Positions 6,932-15,467 of a DNA stretch of 64,000 bases are shown piece by piece. Numbering within the stretch: the stretch's first letter is position 1; each line of letters begins with the position of its first letter. The notes under the pieces were generated by a model. That model worked only from the letters and a program-made list of their open reading frames with translations, was not told the origin of the DNA and ran no database searches. Origin of the DNA: an uncultured Eubacteriales bacterium (lineage in GTDB: Bacteria; Bacillota; Clostridia; Lachnospirales; Lachnospiraceae); assembly GCA_900314885.1 (NCBI GenBank), contig OMWY01000006.1:50039-114038 (forward strand). Reading direction: 5' to 3'. The translations under genes were made by a program, and so were the position numbers.

Positions 6932-9041
6932 ACCTCACTGTATATAAATCTTTATTTACAACATTTATTAATTCAGGCTCCTTATCGGAGCTTCCCTTAA
7001 TAATTACATTTTCACAGTTAAATCCATTTACGTTTTCAAGGTAGATGCTTTTCCCGCTCACAGGAGGGAAATTATCCATCATAACAGGCACTGCCGCTTT
7101 CCTTCCTTCCGGCGGTCTGAAATTTACGGTTACATTTTCCATGCGTATTTTCTCTACCGGGCTCTCAGGAAGAGCCGCACAGGTAAAGAAAGCCGCGTCA
7201 GCCAGAGCGCAGTTCACATTTTTAACGGTAATATCCTTTATCTGCGGTGTTCCCTCGTCAGGCTTCATGTATTCCCTGTTCTGGACGTAAGATGTATGCC
7301 CGTCAGGGTCGCAGAAGTAAAACATATTTATCGTAAATGGCATGCGAACGCCCTGCATCTCTACATCGGAAAATTCTATCCCGCTCATCACTGAAAGCAT
7401 GCCTCTTCCCCGCCTCGTTTTTATTCTTAGGCCGCGGTCCGTATTTTTAAAGAGGCAATTCTTTACTTTAAGTCCGGACAAACCACAGGATATTTCGCTT
7501 CCCGCCGTAACCGCTCCATGACCGTTTTCGAAGAAGCAGTTCTTAATAATCACATTCGCCGCTCTCTTATAATGCTTTTCGGCCATATATTTCTTGCCGG
7601 ACTTAACCGCTACGCAATCATCACCGACAGAAATATGAACTCCCGTTATTGCCACAAGAGATGAGCTTTCCGGATCGATTCCGTCAGTATTCGGTGAATC
7701 GTAAGGATTTTCTATTGAAATATCCGTAATTCTCACATTATCACAATAATATGGGTGGATGGTCCAGGACGGCGAGTTCTTAACCGTAATTCCCTGAAGC
7801 CTTATATTTTCCGAATGGTCAAAAAATATGGTCTTAGGCCTCCACGCAATCCGCTTAATCTTAGCGTTCTTCCACCAGTCGGAATTTTCGGCGTTTCCAT
7901 CTATTGCTCCCGGCCCCGTTATGCTTACATTTTTTACATTTATTCCTGTAATTAATGAGGCAAATTCAGTCATAGGATTTCCTTCCCAGGAAGAAAGGTT
8001 ATATTCTACCCTTCCATCTCCCGACTTTATCATCCCGGGGAGAACCGGGTAATTCTCACGGTTCGTATCACCTAATATGACCGCCCCATTTTCAAGGTAA
8101 AGAGTAATATCACTCTTTAAAAATAAGGGTCTTACTCTGTAGGTTCCCTTTGGAAAATAAATCGTGCTGCCCCTAGGCGCTGCCATAATAGCGGCTTCCA
8201 CGAAGCCTGTTACGTCGCCTTCAAGGTTCCTCTCAGGGAAGAAATCACGCACATTAATGAAAGCGCTTTCTTTATCTGTCGTAAATTCCGTTATCAGGTC
8301 AACGTCTTTACCCTTTATCCGCAAATTATATTTTGTATCAGGCTCTAATCCGAATACAGAAAATACATTTACATTCGCGGTAGCTTCATATTTTCCATCG
8401 AGATAAATATCATATTTTCCGTCAGAAAAATATGGCGTATTATTTTCTATCTCAAAGCTCGCGCTCCTTGTAAATAAATCAATCGCTCTTACATCCATGT
8501 GAAATATACCTTTCCGGCTCTGTGATATGTAAGGCCTTTGCATGAATTTCCGGACATTTTTAAACTGATTTATTATATCCTTCGCGCCTTCATTTTTACG
8601 ATACCGTCTCTCATATTCCATATAATAGGGCTGGGCCATATATAAGCCATCGAGCCATACCTGGTAGGGATATATTTCCTTGTGCCAGAAATTCCCCGCC
8701 TCGGTTCTCGGCATATGGTCAAGCTGTCCCCTTATGGTATCCATGGCCCTGCGGTATTTTTCTTTTCCGGTTAAATCATATAAGGTAAAGAGATTTTTCC
8801 CGGCGTTAATATTATCAAGGTTATTTTCACCGGGATCGTAGGTCTTGATTGTTCCGTCATCATTTACGTAGTAGCCTATAAATGAGTCGGCAAAATCAAG
8901 GTATGACTTATCTTGCGTGCTCTTATACATAGAAAGAATCGCCGCGATTACACAGCCGCCCGTATAGTTCCACTTCGACTTTTTACCGCTTGCGATTTTC
9001 TCTTTTTCCCAATAAGGAAAATCGGGTGACGAATGCTCCAT
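6918..9041 (-). CDS. Fusion of an incomplete GH105 hydrolase and a GH28 polygalacturonase
   Basis: Residues 1-168 match the first half of GH105 unsaturated rhamnogalacturonyl hydrolases (VWLDGLYMAQPYY with the catalytic Asp131). The second half of that alpha/alpha barrel is absent. At about residue 182 (MDVRAIDLF) the sequence becomes a complete Firmicute GH28 with its N-terminal beta domain. Its active-site blocks are NTDGIDPE (451-458), GDDC (473-476), GHG (507-509) and RIKT (539-542). The GH28 part could cleave galacturonan; the GH105 part is probably dead. Coding similarity continues upstream of ATG 9041 (LKTEETDKKLSGYLKFL) without a start codon. A good AGGGGAG site (9103-9097) sits 7 bases before an AAG (9089-9087) where ATG would be expected. 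ATG 9041 has no ribosome binding site. Confidence 0.75.
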   Translation of the reverse strand: MEHSSPDFPYWEKEKIASGKKSKWNYTGGCVIAAILSMYKSTQDKSYLDFADSFIGYYVNDDGTIKTYDPGENNLDNINAGKNLFTLYDLTGKEKYRRAMDTIRGQLDHMPRTEAGNFWHKEIYPYQVWLDGLYMAQPYYMEYERRYRKNEGAKDIINQFKNVRKFMQRPYISQSRKGIFHMDVRAIDLFTRSASFEIENNTPYFSDGKYDIYLDGKYEATANVNVFSVFGLEPDTKYNLRIKGKDVDLITEFTTDKESAFINVRDFFPERNLEGDVTGFVEAAIMAAPRGSTIYFPKGTYRVRPLFLKSDITLYLENGAVILGDTNRENYPVLPGMIKSGDGRVEYNLSSWEGNPMTEFASLITGINVKNVSITGPGAIDGNAENSDWWKNAKIKRIAWRPKTIFFDHSENIRLQGITVKNSPSWTIHPYYCDNVRITDISIENPYDSPNTDGIDPESSSLVAITGVHISVGDDCVAVKSGKKYMAEKHYKRAANVIIKNCFFENGHGAVTAGSEISCGLSGLKVKNCLFKNTDRGLRIKTRRGRGMLSVMSGIEFSDVEMQGVRMPFTINMFYFCDPDGHTSYVQNREYMKPDEGTPQIKDITVKNVNCALADAAFFTCAALPESPVEKIRMENVTVNFRPPEGRKAAVPVMMDNFPPVSGKSIYLENVNGFNCENVIIKGSSDKEPELINVVNKDLYTVRYENE

Positions 9042-9121
9042 TAAGAACTTAAGATATCCCGATAATTTCTTATCTGTTTCTTCAGTCTTGAGTAAGCTCC
9101 CCTAGTATCTATGTTAAATAA

Positions 9122-9751
9122 TTATTTTCCCATATAACTGTAACGCGAAGCGATTTCTTCTACGTATTTTCTTGCAGCTTCAGCGTTATCAGGCTTTGTA
9201 TTATCAAGCGTCGCCTGGATAAATGGTTTGCGTTCCTCGGCAAACCTTATTACCTTAGTGTAATCCATCTCGCCAAGACCGCAGGCCATGCACTTCATCT
9301 CCCCGTTTTCCATCAAATAATCCTTTAAATGGATAACGGCTATGTCCTTTCCCAAAAGTTCTATCGTCCTGTCAATTATATCATCGCGTTCTGACGGATG
9401 CCTCGGATCAATTAAATTAACAGGGTCAAATATAATTCGAAGATTAGGTGAGCCGATGTTATCAAGCACCGCCCTTGCCCGTTCCGGCGAATAAACCGTG
9501 TGCTTCCATACAGGCTCTATCGCGAAAAGCACGCCCATGCTCTCAGCGTATCTTACGACCGGAGTGAGATTCTTGATAAATTCCGATAGGTTCTTAGCAC
9601 TCCTTGCCTCTTCCGTAAATGAATTGTCAGTGTTAGGAATTCCCGTCTCAGTTCCCACGACAGAGCATCTGAGGTGGGCGGCGAATCTTATATGAGCTTT
9701 ATAGGCTTCCGTAATTTCTTTTAATTTATTACTGTCAGGGAAAACCAACAA
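9122..9751 (-). pseudogene. Sugar isomerase/epimerase-like TIM barrel, N-terminus missing
   Basis: Residues resemble the C-terminal three quarters of the xylose isomerase-like TIM-barrel family (AP endonuclease family 2). Typical blocks are CSVVGTETG, VLFAIEPVW, LRIIFDPVNL and IAVIHLKDY, with the metal-binding Glu, Asp and His. Family members are about 270-290 residues. Here only about 209 remain and the frame opens at two TTG codons with no ribosome binding site. At about 9745-9751 the sequence switches directly into the plus-strand AraC gene, which is also missing its 5' part. The substrate is unknown; uronate or rhamnose-type sugars would fit the locus. It is probably non-functional. Confidence 0.65.
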
Positions 9752-10482
9752 GCTACGAGCACGCCCTTGAGGCCACCGATTACACGACGAAGAACTACAT
9801 TTTCCTGCCGTATACGATGATGACGAAGAAGTCGGACGTATATTATTATCCGACCGAGCTCTCGGCGAGACTTATCTCCTGCGTATCCCACGGAGAGCGT
9901 GAGCAGGTGGACCAGATTTTCGATATGATTAAGGATGAGAACACCGAGAAGCGGTCCCTCTCGAATAATCTCATGAAGTTCCTCTGTTCCGATATCAGGA
10001 ACAGCCTTCTGAGAGCCCGTAATTCCATCAAGGAAAATGATGAGAACGCGGAGAAGTTAAAGAAGGTCGACGGGATGTTCGCCGAGAAGCTGACGCTTGC
10101 GACATGCGAGGATCTTGCACTAAGTCTCTGCGACTGCGCTTTTACCGCAAAGGATGAAGGCGACATCATAAAGGATATCAAGGCCTATATAGATGAAAAT
10201 TACGCCGACCCGTCGCTTGGCCTTGCCAAGATAGGCGACACATTCGGCCTGTCCGAGTCGTATTTCTCACACCTATTTAAAGAAAAAATTGGCGTGAACT
10301 TCTCAAGCTATCTTGAAAGTATAAGAATGAAGAAGAGCTATGACCTCATCAGAGAGAATCCCGATATAAATGTCTCGGATATTTTCCTGAAGGTCGGCTA
10401 TAATAATGCGAACTCCTTCAGAAGAGTCTTCAAGAAAACCTATAATATGACACCCGGCCAGATGAGAGACAGCGTAAAATAA
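9751..10482 (+). pseudogene. AraC-family regulator, 5' part missing
   Basis: The C-terminal 100 residues form a complete AraC/XylS DNA-binding domain with two helix-turn-helix motifs (GLSESYFSHLFKEKIG and NNANSFRRVFKKTYNMTPGQ). Coding similarity extends upstream of the first ATG (9817) as SYEHALEATDYTTKNYIFLPYT back to about 9751, where it stops abruptly at the junction with the truncated TIM-barrel gene. Full-length regulators of this kind carry a further sensor domain. The only plus-strand gene inside the pectin locus, it was probably its local activator. Without a promoter or N-terminus it may be unexpressed; translation from 9817 would give 221 residues. A terminator follows. Confidence 0.65.
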
Positions 10483-10514
10483 GGGAGACAGGGCAAAGCC
10501 CGCTCCCTTTTTTT
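10482..10514 (+). terminator. Rho-independent terminator after the araC-type gene
   Basis: agggag pairs with ctccct, with an inner agggc/gccc stem, followed by seven T. It starts at the stop codon of the AraC-type gene and would also separate it from the convergent pectin methylesterase gene. Confidence 0.8.
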
Positions 10515-10517
10515 GCT

Positions 10518-11072
10518 TTAATTTATTATTGTAAACCTCACATCCTTTTCACTCTCCGGGTCTCGGAAGCTGTGAAAATACGCCGGATTTATATGCTTAT
10601 CCATAGAGCAGTTTTCTATGGTTAGTCTCGCGTGCTCACGCCATGGTCGGGCTATGTAAACGCTTTCATCGGGAACATTATCCGAGCGGGTAAAGCTGCA
10701 GTTTCGTACCACAAAGCCTGTCTTGACGTGCTCGGGCGTAGACGGCGCGAAAATATACCCGGGCTCCACGCTCTTCATTTCACAGTCATAGAAGTAGGCT
10801 GTTGCGCCACCGAAAATAAAATCCACCCCACCCTCAAAGTAGCAGTTCTTAAAATAAGCCGTATGGTCTTTCCTCGGTTCAAACTCGCCCGGGCCTGCCG
10901 TATTAATAAATGTACAGTTTCTGAAGGTCACCCTGTCACCCGTGAGGCGGACTGTATAGGTTCTGAAGGTACCTAACCTTTCTCCATTCTCATCGGGCAT
11001 ATTCGCGGAAAGGTTCCCTGTATAGGTTCTGTTTTCTATATAAATATCACTCAGTGAAATTTCGGTCTGCAT
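10518..11072 (-). CDS. Pectin methylesterase (CE8) with internal deletion, probably inactive
   Basis: Pectin methylesterases demethylate homogalacturonan. The 184 residues include the family blocks GTFRTYTVRLTGDRVTFRN, VDFIFGGA (Asp84, nucleophile) and YIARPWREHARL (Arg145). Relative to usual proteins of about 300 residues, the N-terminal strands are missing. The segment between INTAGPG (56-62) and EFEPRKD (63-69) lacks roughly 45 residues that normally hold the QALAL and QDTLF motifs, including the general-acid Asp. No signal peptide is visible, as is common for cytoplasmic Lachnospiraceae forms. The gene starts directly at the stop of the ABC transporter gene (TAGATG), so it is translationally coupled to it. 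I expect no activity. Confidence 0.75.
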   Translation of the reverse strand: MQTEISLSDIYIENRTYTGNLSANMPDENGERLGTFRTYTVRLTGDRVTFRNCTFINTAGPGEFEPRKDHTAYFKNCYFEGGVDFIFGGATAYFYDCEMKSVEPGYIFAPSTPEHVKTGFVVRNCSFTRSDNVPDESVYIARPWREHARLTIENCSMDKHINPAYFHSFRDPESEKDVRFTIIN

Positions 11073-12779
11073 CTAAGCGTTCTCCCTCATCTGATAAAAA
11101 TATCCGTTTTTATTGCTCATTAATTCATCGTAGGTTCCTGTTTCAACCGCCCTGCCATCTCGCATTACAACTATCAGGTCAGCGTTTCTCACAGTCGCGA
11201 GCTTGTGGGCAACTATAAATGTAGTGCAGTTCTTAGCTACTGAATCGATAGCGTTTGTAACCTCCCGCTCACTCATGGCATCAAGGGCGCTCGTCGCCTC
11301 GTCTAAGATCATTACCTTAGGCTTTCTTATAAGGGCACGGGCTATTGAAATACGTTGCCTCTGGCCGCCCGAAAGCTTAGCGCCCCTTTCACCTACCATA
11401 GTGTCAAGGCCATCCGGTAATTTATCAAGCACGGGGCGAAGTCCTGCCTCATCGCAGACCTCATTAAGCCGTTCATCGGTAATTCCGCTTGTTCCGTATA
11501 AAATATTTTCCTTTATGGTGCCTGAAAATAAAATTGTATCCTGGGGAACAACCGCGAGAAATTCTCTGTAATCGTGAAGGTTAATTTCATTTATATCCTT
11601 GCCGTCTATTAATAATTTTCCTTTTGTAGGCATGCAGAAGCCGACAATAAGATTTACCATGGTGGATTTACCCGCGCCGGATTCACCTACAAATGCGACA
11701 CTCTCATGGGGCTTTACGTGGAGCTCGAGTCCCTTAATAACATCTCCCTCATTTCCGGGATAATTATAGTGAACATCACAAAAATCATACTGACCCTTTA
11801 ATTCGCTAACGGCTTCCTTCCCCGATTCATCCTCTATATCATCGACCATCAAAATTTCACCGATGCTGTTTACCGATTCAAGACCCTTGCTTATAGTAGG
11901 AAGGAGATTTAGAAGACTTGATACCTGGCCTACAATATTTGTAAAATAAGACTGGTAGAGAACCACATCACCTGTCGCTATTTTTCCATTTACAGCGAGC
12001 ATGGCCGTGAAAATAAGGCAGACCACCTGAAAAAGCTGGAAACAAACCCAGCTTACGGCACCGAAGTTCGCCTGAATAATATCAAGAGCGTAGCCTTCAT
12101 TCGCGACCCGCTTTACACGATCGTCCATTTTCTTTATCTCTTCATTTTCAAGCGCATGAGCTCTCGTTACAGGAACAAGCTCAACCATTTCCATAACCTC
12201 AGCGCTCGTCTCCTCCATCTGCTTACGGAATTTCTGATTGTGTTTTTTTATCGGCTTTTTAAATGTAATTACGAGAAAGGCAGCAAGCGGAAACATTAGA
12301 AGAAAGAAAATAAATACAGTAACAGAACGTGACACGGTAACGGTCAGAGCCACGACAATATTGATTATTATATTCAAAAGGCTTACGAAGAGCTGATCGG
12401 AAAGAGTTTCGATAGCCTCGACATCCCTTATTATTTTCGACTGTAATCGTCCCGACTCTATATCCTTAGTATACATAACGGATAGGGACTGAATCTTGTG
12501 AACCAGGGTACTCCTTAAGCCCGCCTCAACGGAGCGGACATTTTTACTCCTTAAATGTACATGTAAATAATTCGCGGGAATATTAATTATTAAGAGGACA
12601 GCGAGAACTGTAGCATTCACTATAATTAAATGGACTGCGTCACTTCTCCCCTCTGTAACATAATTAATAATATTCGCAGTCGCTATAGGCAAAATCCAGA
12701 CAGGGCTGTGTTTTATAACGTAAAATAAGGCAGATAATAAAAAATTAAAATATCTGCCCTTATAAAAACCTAATAGCAC
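11073..12779 (-). CDS. ABC exporter-type ATPase/permease
   Basis: A half-transporter of 568 residues. It has a six-helix membrane domain (about 1-300) followed by a nucleotide-binding domain with Walker A GESGAGKST (about 365), the signature LSGGQRQR (about 470), Walker B VMILDEATSALD and the H-loop VAHKL. Such proteins work as homo- or heterodimers in the cytoplasmic membrane; no partner gene is adjacent. Its position within the galacturonate operon suggests movement of an oligosaccharide or related product, but exporters of this type cannot be assigned a substrate by sequence. It appears complete and overlaps neither neighbour. Confidence 0.85.
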   Translation of the reverse strand: MLLGFYKGRYFNFLLSALFYVIKHSPVWILPIATANIINYVTEGRSDAVHLIIVNATVLAVLLIINIPANYLHVHLRSKNVRSVEAGLRSTLVHKIQSLSVMYTKDIESGRLQSKIIRDVEAIETLSDQLFVSLLNIIINIVVALTVTVSRSVTVFIFFLLMFPLAAFLVITFKKPIKKHNQKFRKQMEETSAEVMEMVELVPVTRAHALENEEIKKMDDRVKRVANEGYALDIIQANFGAVSWVCFQLFQVVCLIFTAMLAVNGKIATGDVVLYQSYFTNIVGQVSSLLNLLPTISKGLESVNSIGEILMVDDIEDESGKEAVSELKGQYDFCDVHYNYPGNEGDVIKGLELHVKPHESVAFVGESGAGKSTMVNLIVGFCMPTKGKLLIDGKDINEINLHDYREFLAVVPQDTILFSGTIKENILYGTSGITDERLNEVCDEAGLRPVLDKLPDGLDTMVGERGAKLSGGQRQRISIARALIRKPKVMILDEATSALDAMSEREVTNAIDSVAKNCTTFIVAHKLATVRNADLIVVMRDGRAVETGTYDELMSNKNGYFYQMRENA

Positions 12780-12862
12780 GGCGAGAGAATTCCCGCCATG
12801 CTATTTAAAGCTCTCAAGATATACGGATGTGTCTATATTTTCGTTATCAAGATTTTTTCGCA

Positions 12863-13735
12863 TTAAAGCACTACCCCGTCCTTGAATATAGATATTTCGC
12901 GGAAGCCGTTTTCTTCCGTCTTCGTCTTCCTGCCGCTCGCGACTTCGATTACAAAGTCAATAAGTCTGTCACTTGCTGACTCTATGGTCTCTGACTCGGC
13001 GACATCTATGAGAGCATCCTCATAACCGTTTTCCTCTGTCATTTTCTTAGCGAGCTCAGCGTCTCTCACACGGCCCGGAACTATACGGTCTACAAGGGTA
13101 GAGCAAAAAAGATTTTCTTTCTCAATCCAGTCCTTGAAGTCGTCGCCAAGGCCCCAGTCATCTATATGCTTTTCCACGCATTTTTTTAATTCCTTACCGT
13201 TATTATCAATTAATTCGCATGATAATACAGTAATTCCCTTTTTACCTGCCTTAAATCTCTCATATAAAAGGGCAGTTAATTTAGCAGGGAAGCTGGCAGG
13301 CGGACAGTCATCCTTTTTGTAGGCTCCGTCATAGACAATTCCCGCTTCGGTCGTATTGCTCGCTATATATTCAAGATCATCGCTTGCGGCGATTCTTTTA
13401 ACATCTTCCCAGTCCTCATAAGGATTATAGCACCTATCTATTACGGAAATGACACGCTTCTTATCAACCTTCTCACCATTTTCGCTGCCGCGAAGGTAGA
13501 GGGTATATAAGCCCTCCTGGGAATTAATTACTTCCGTGAGGCCCTGACTTATAGGCTGAACTACAGCAACCTTGCCGTTCCAGCCGACCTTCTCATTTGC
13601 CATATCAAACCAATAATCGACAAAGGCGCGAAGGAAATTTCCTTCGCCAAACTGTAAAACCTTAACCGGGGCATTTTTTAAAATATAGCCCTTGTATCCG
13701 ACTTCCTCGAGTGTTTTATAATTTAATATATTCAT
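12863..13735 (-). CDS. Chimera: tagaturonate reductase N-terminus joined to altronate dehydratase C-terminus
   Basis: Residues 1-246 match the N-terminal Rossmann half of UxaB, the NADH-dependent tagaturonate reductase (VKVLQFGEGNFLRAF, STLVDRIVPGR). The remaining 44 residues (SASDRLIDFVIEVASGRKTK to the end) match the extreme C-terminus of UxaA, altronate dehydratase. The catalytic helical domain of UxaB and nearly all of UxaA are absent. The simplest reading is an in-frame deletion across neighbouring uxaB and uxaA genes. Both steps between tagaturonate and KDG would be lost unless encoded elsewhere. The start is normal, with a GGAGAAGG site. It lies 20 bases downstream of uxaC. Confidence 0.7.
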   Translation of the reverse strand: MNILNYKTLEEVGYKGYILKNAPVKVLQFGEGNFLRAFVDYWFDMANEKVGWNGKVAVVQPISQGLTEVINSQEGLYTLYLRGSENGEKVDKKRVISVIDRCYNPYEDWEDVKRIAASDDLEYIASNTTEAGIVYDGAYKKDDCPPASFPAKLTALLYERFKAGKKGITVLSCELIDNNGKELKKCVEKHIDDWGLGDDFKDWIEKENLFCSTLVDRIVPGRVRDAELAKKMTEENGYEDALIDVAESETIESASDRLIDFVIEVASGRKTKTEENGFREISIFKDGVVL

Positions 13736-13755
13736 GATACCTTCTCCGTATTAAG

Positions 13756-14973
13756 TTAGTTTATCCCAAAATAATTAATTGCGTTGTTATATGACACGCC
13801 TTCAACGATTTTCTTAAGAGCTTCCTCATCATCAGGATATTCCCCATTTTCTACCCAGTTACCGATAAGGTTGCAGAAAATACGTCTGAAATAATCGTGC
13901 CTTGTGTACGATAGGAATGAGCGTGAATCAGTTAACATTCCGACAAAATTGCCAAGGAGCGAGAGGTTAGCAAGTGACCTCATCTGCTCCTCCATGCCAT
14001 CTCTCGTATCAAGGAACCACCATGCCGCGCCCATCTGCATTTTACCGGGACACTCATCTGACTGGAAGGCTCCAATGGTTGTGGCGATTAAGTTAAAGTC
14101 ATTGTGGTCAAGTGAAAATACAATCGTCTTAGGGAGCTCATCATTTTTATCAAGCTCTGAGAAGAAATCAGAGAGGGCGCTGCCGCAGGAATTCCGGGCA
14201 ATTACATCAAAGCCCGTATCAGGTCCTTCTATCTTAAACATGCGCTCATTTACATTTCTCTTGCATGAATAATGAATTTCCATTACGATATTTAATGCCT
14301 TATATTTTTTCGCAAGGAAGAGCAAAATATATGTCTGATATTTTTCCACCTCGTCTGCCGTTAATTTTTCTCCGGCCATAGCCTTCTTATAAATAGCGTC
14401 GACCGTAGCCTTGTCCGCGAAATTAGCGACAACGTAATCTATACCGTGATCGCTCGCGACACAGCCGTGATTCTTAAAGAATACAAGACGCTCACTAAGG
14501 GCCTCGGTTACATCATCAATCGATGCTAATTTATCCTTACCGACTGAAGCGGCGAGCCTTGCCATATAATCGGTAAAGCCGTCTTTCCCTATATTTACGG
14601 CCTTATCAGGTCTGAATGATGGGCGGACCATGAAGTCTATCGTCTTGTCGGCGCGGATTTTCTCATGCCAGAGGAGACTGTCGACAGGGTCATCGGTTGT
14701 ACCGATATATTTTACATTTGACTGCTTTATGAGACTGCGGACAGAGCAGTTAGGATCATTTTGAAGCATATCGCTCGTCTTATCCCAGACCTCTTTCACA
14801 TTCTTCATGGTAAGGGGCTCAGTTATGCCGAAGTACTTCTTTAATTCAAGGTTGCACCAGTGGTACATAGGGTTCCCGATAGCCATCTCAAGTGACTTCG
14901 TGAATTCCACGAATTTCTCATATGGGTCGGCATCGCCGGTAATCTTATCCTCAGGCACGCCATTTGAACGCAT
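13756..14973 (-). CDS. uxaC: Uronate isomerase, N-terminally truncated
   Basis: Interconverts galacturonate and tagaturonate, the entry step of the pathway. The 405 residues from ATG 14973 match the family from MRSNGVPEDKITG onward, including HYSCKRNVN, SLDHNDFN and LTDSRSFLSYTRHDYFRR. Full-length enzymes have about 466 residues. Coding similarity continues upstream without a start codon to about 15078 (KEIYEDRKFNNIAEVWLGG), then ends at a TAA. The missing first 35-40 residues normally carry the HxH metal ligands, so activity is doubtful. A TATAAT-like box on the minus strand at 15104-15099 may drive the whole galacturonate operon. Confidence 0.78.
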   Translation of the reverse strand: MRSNGVPEDKITGDADPYEKFVEFTKSLEMAIGNPMYHWCNLELKKYFGITEPLTMKNVKEVWDKTSDMLQNDPNCSVRSLIKQSNVKYIGTTDDPVDSLLWHEKIRADKTIDFMVRPSFRPDKAVNIGKDGFTDYMARLAASVGKDKLASIDDVTEALSERLVFFKNHGCVASDHGIDYVVANFADKATVDAIYKKAMAGEKLTADEVEKYQTYILLFLAKKYKALNIVMEIHYSCKRNVNERMFKIEGPDTGFDVIARNSCGSALSDFFSELDKNDELPKTIVFSLDHNDFNLIATTIGAFQSDECPGKMQMGAAWWFLDTRDGMEEQMRSLANLSLLGNFVGMLTDSRSFLSYTRHDYFRRIFCNLIGNWVENGEYPDDEEALKKIVEGVSYNNAINYFGIN

Positions 14974-15078
14974 TACTCTCCACTTATAGTGGTCTCCGAA
15001 ATAAGAGCCGTCCGGGTTCTTGCCACCAAGCCAAACCTCGGCGATGTTGTTGAATTTCCTGTCTTCGTATATCTCCTT

Positions 15079-15467
15079 TGTAACCGTTACGTCCTTTTAT
15101 TATAACCGTTGAGGGCTTTCTTAGATTTAGATGACGCAGACCTCTTGTTATTTTTATATGTTATTTTTATATGTTATTTTATAATAATTGGTTATATTTT
15201 TCATATTATTGTCATTTATTGGTTATAATTGTTCCTGTTAATTTTCCCTTTTGTTATTGACAAATCCCCTTAATTGTTTTATACTATTTCACGGTGCCAT
15301 ACGTCAAGGCACATATATTATTCAGAGACAGTCAGCACTTCCAAATGCTGACAAATTGTGTCACTTATCAATAATATACACCATGCTTAGCAGATAACAA
15401 GGCTTTTTCATGCCTGTTGACCTGTTTTTTTTCGTGTGGTATAATTCTAACTAAGAAAGGGGATTAC
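15079..15467. other. AT-rich intergenic region between uxaC and the Rpn-type gene
   Basis: No gene is supported in these 390 bases. It contains a 13-base direct repeat gttatttttatat at 15147-15159 and 15160-15172 with a partial third copy. A recurring attggttata motif lies at about 15187 and 15219. A small hairpin cagca-cttccaaa-tgctg lies near 15332. The strong promoter of the downstream gene is at 15417-15445. It probably holds the divergent control region between the uronate operon and the accessory island. Confidence 0.5.
15417..15445 (+). promoter_or_regulatory. Promoter of the Rpn-type nuclease gene
   Basis: TTGACC (15417-15422), a 17-base spacer and TATAAT (15440-15445), about 22 bases before the ATG. 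It overlaps the upstream in-frame codons that could otherwise be read as an earlier start, so the true start is 15468. Confidence 0.8.

Noticed and set aside
15070..15090. Vector-like ribosome binding site (aaggagatatac) upstream of uxaC
   Set aside because: It encodes the native family residues KEIY in frame and is followed by no ATG; the resemblance is coincidental.
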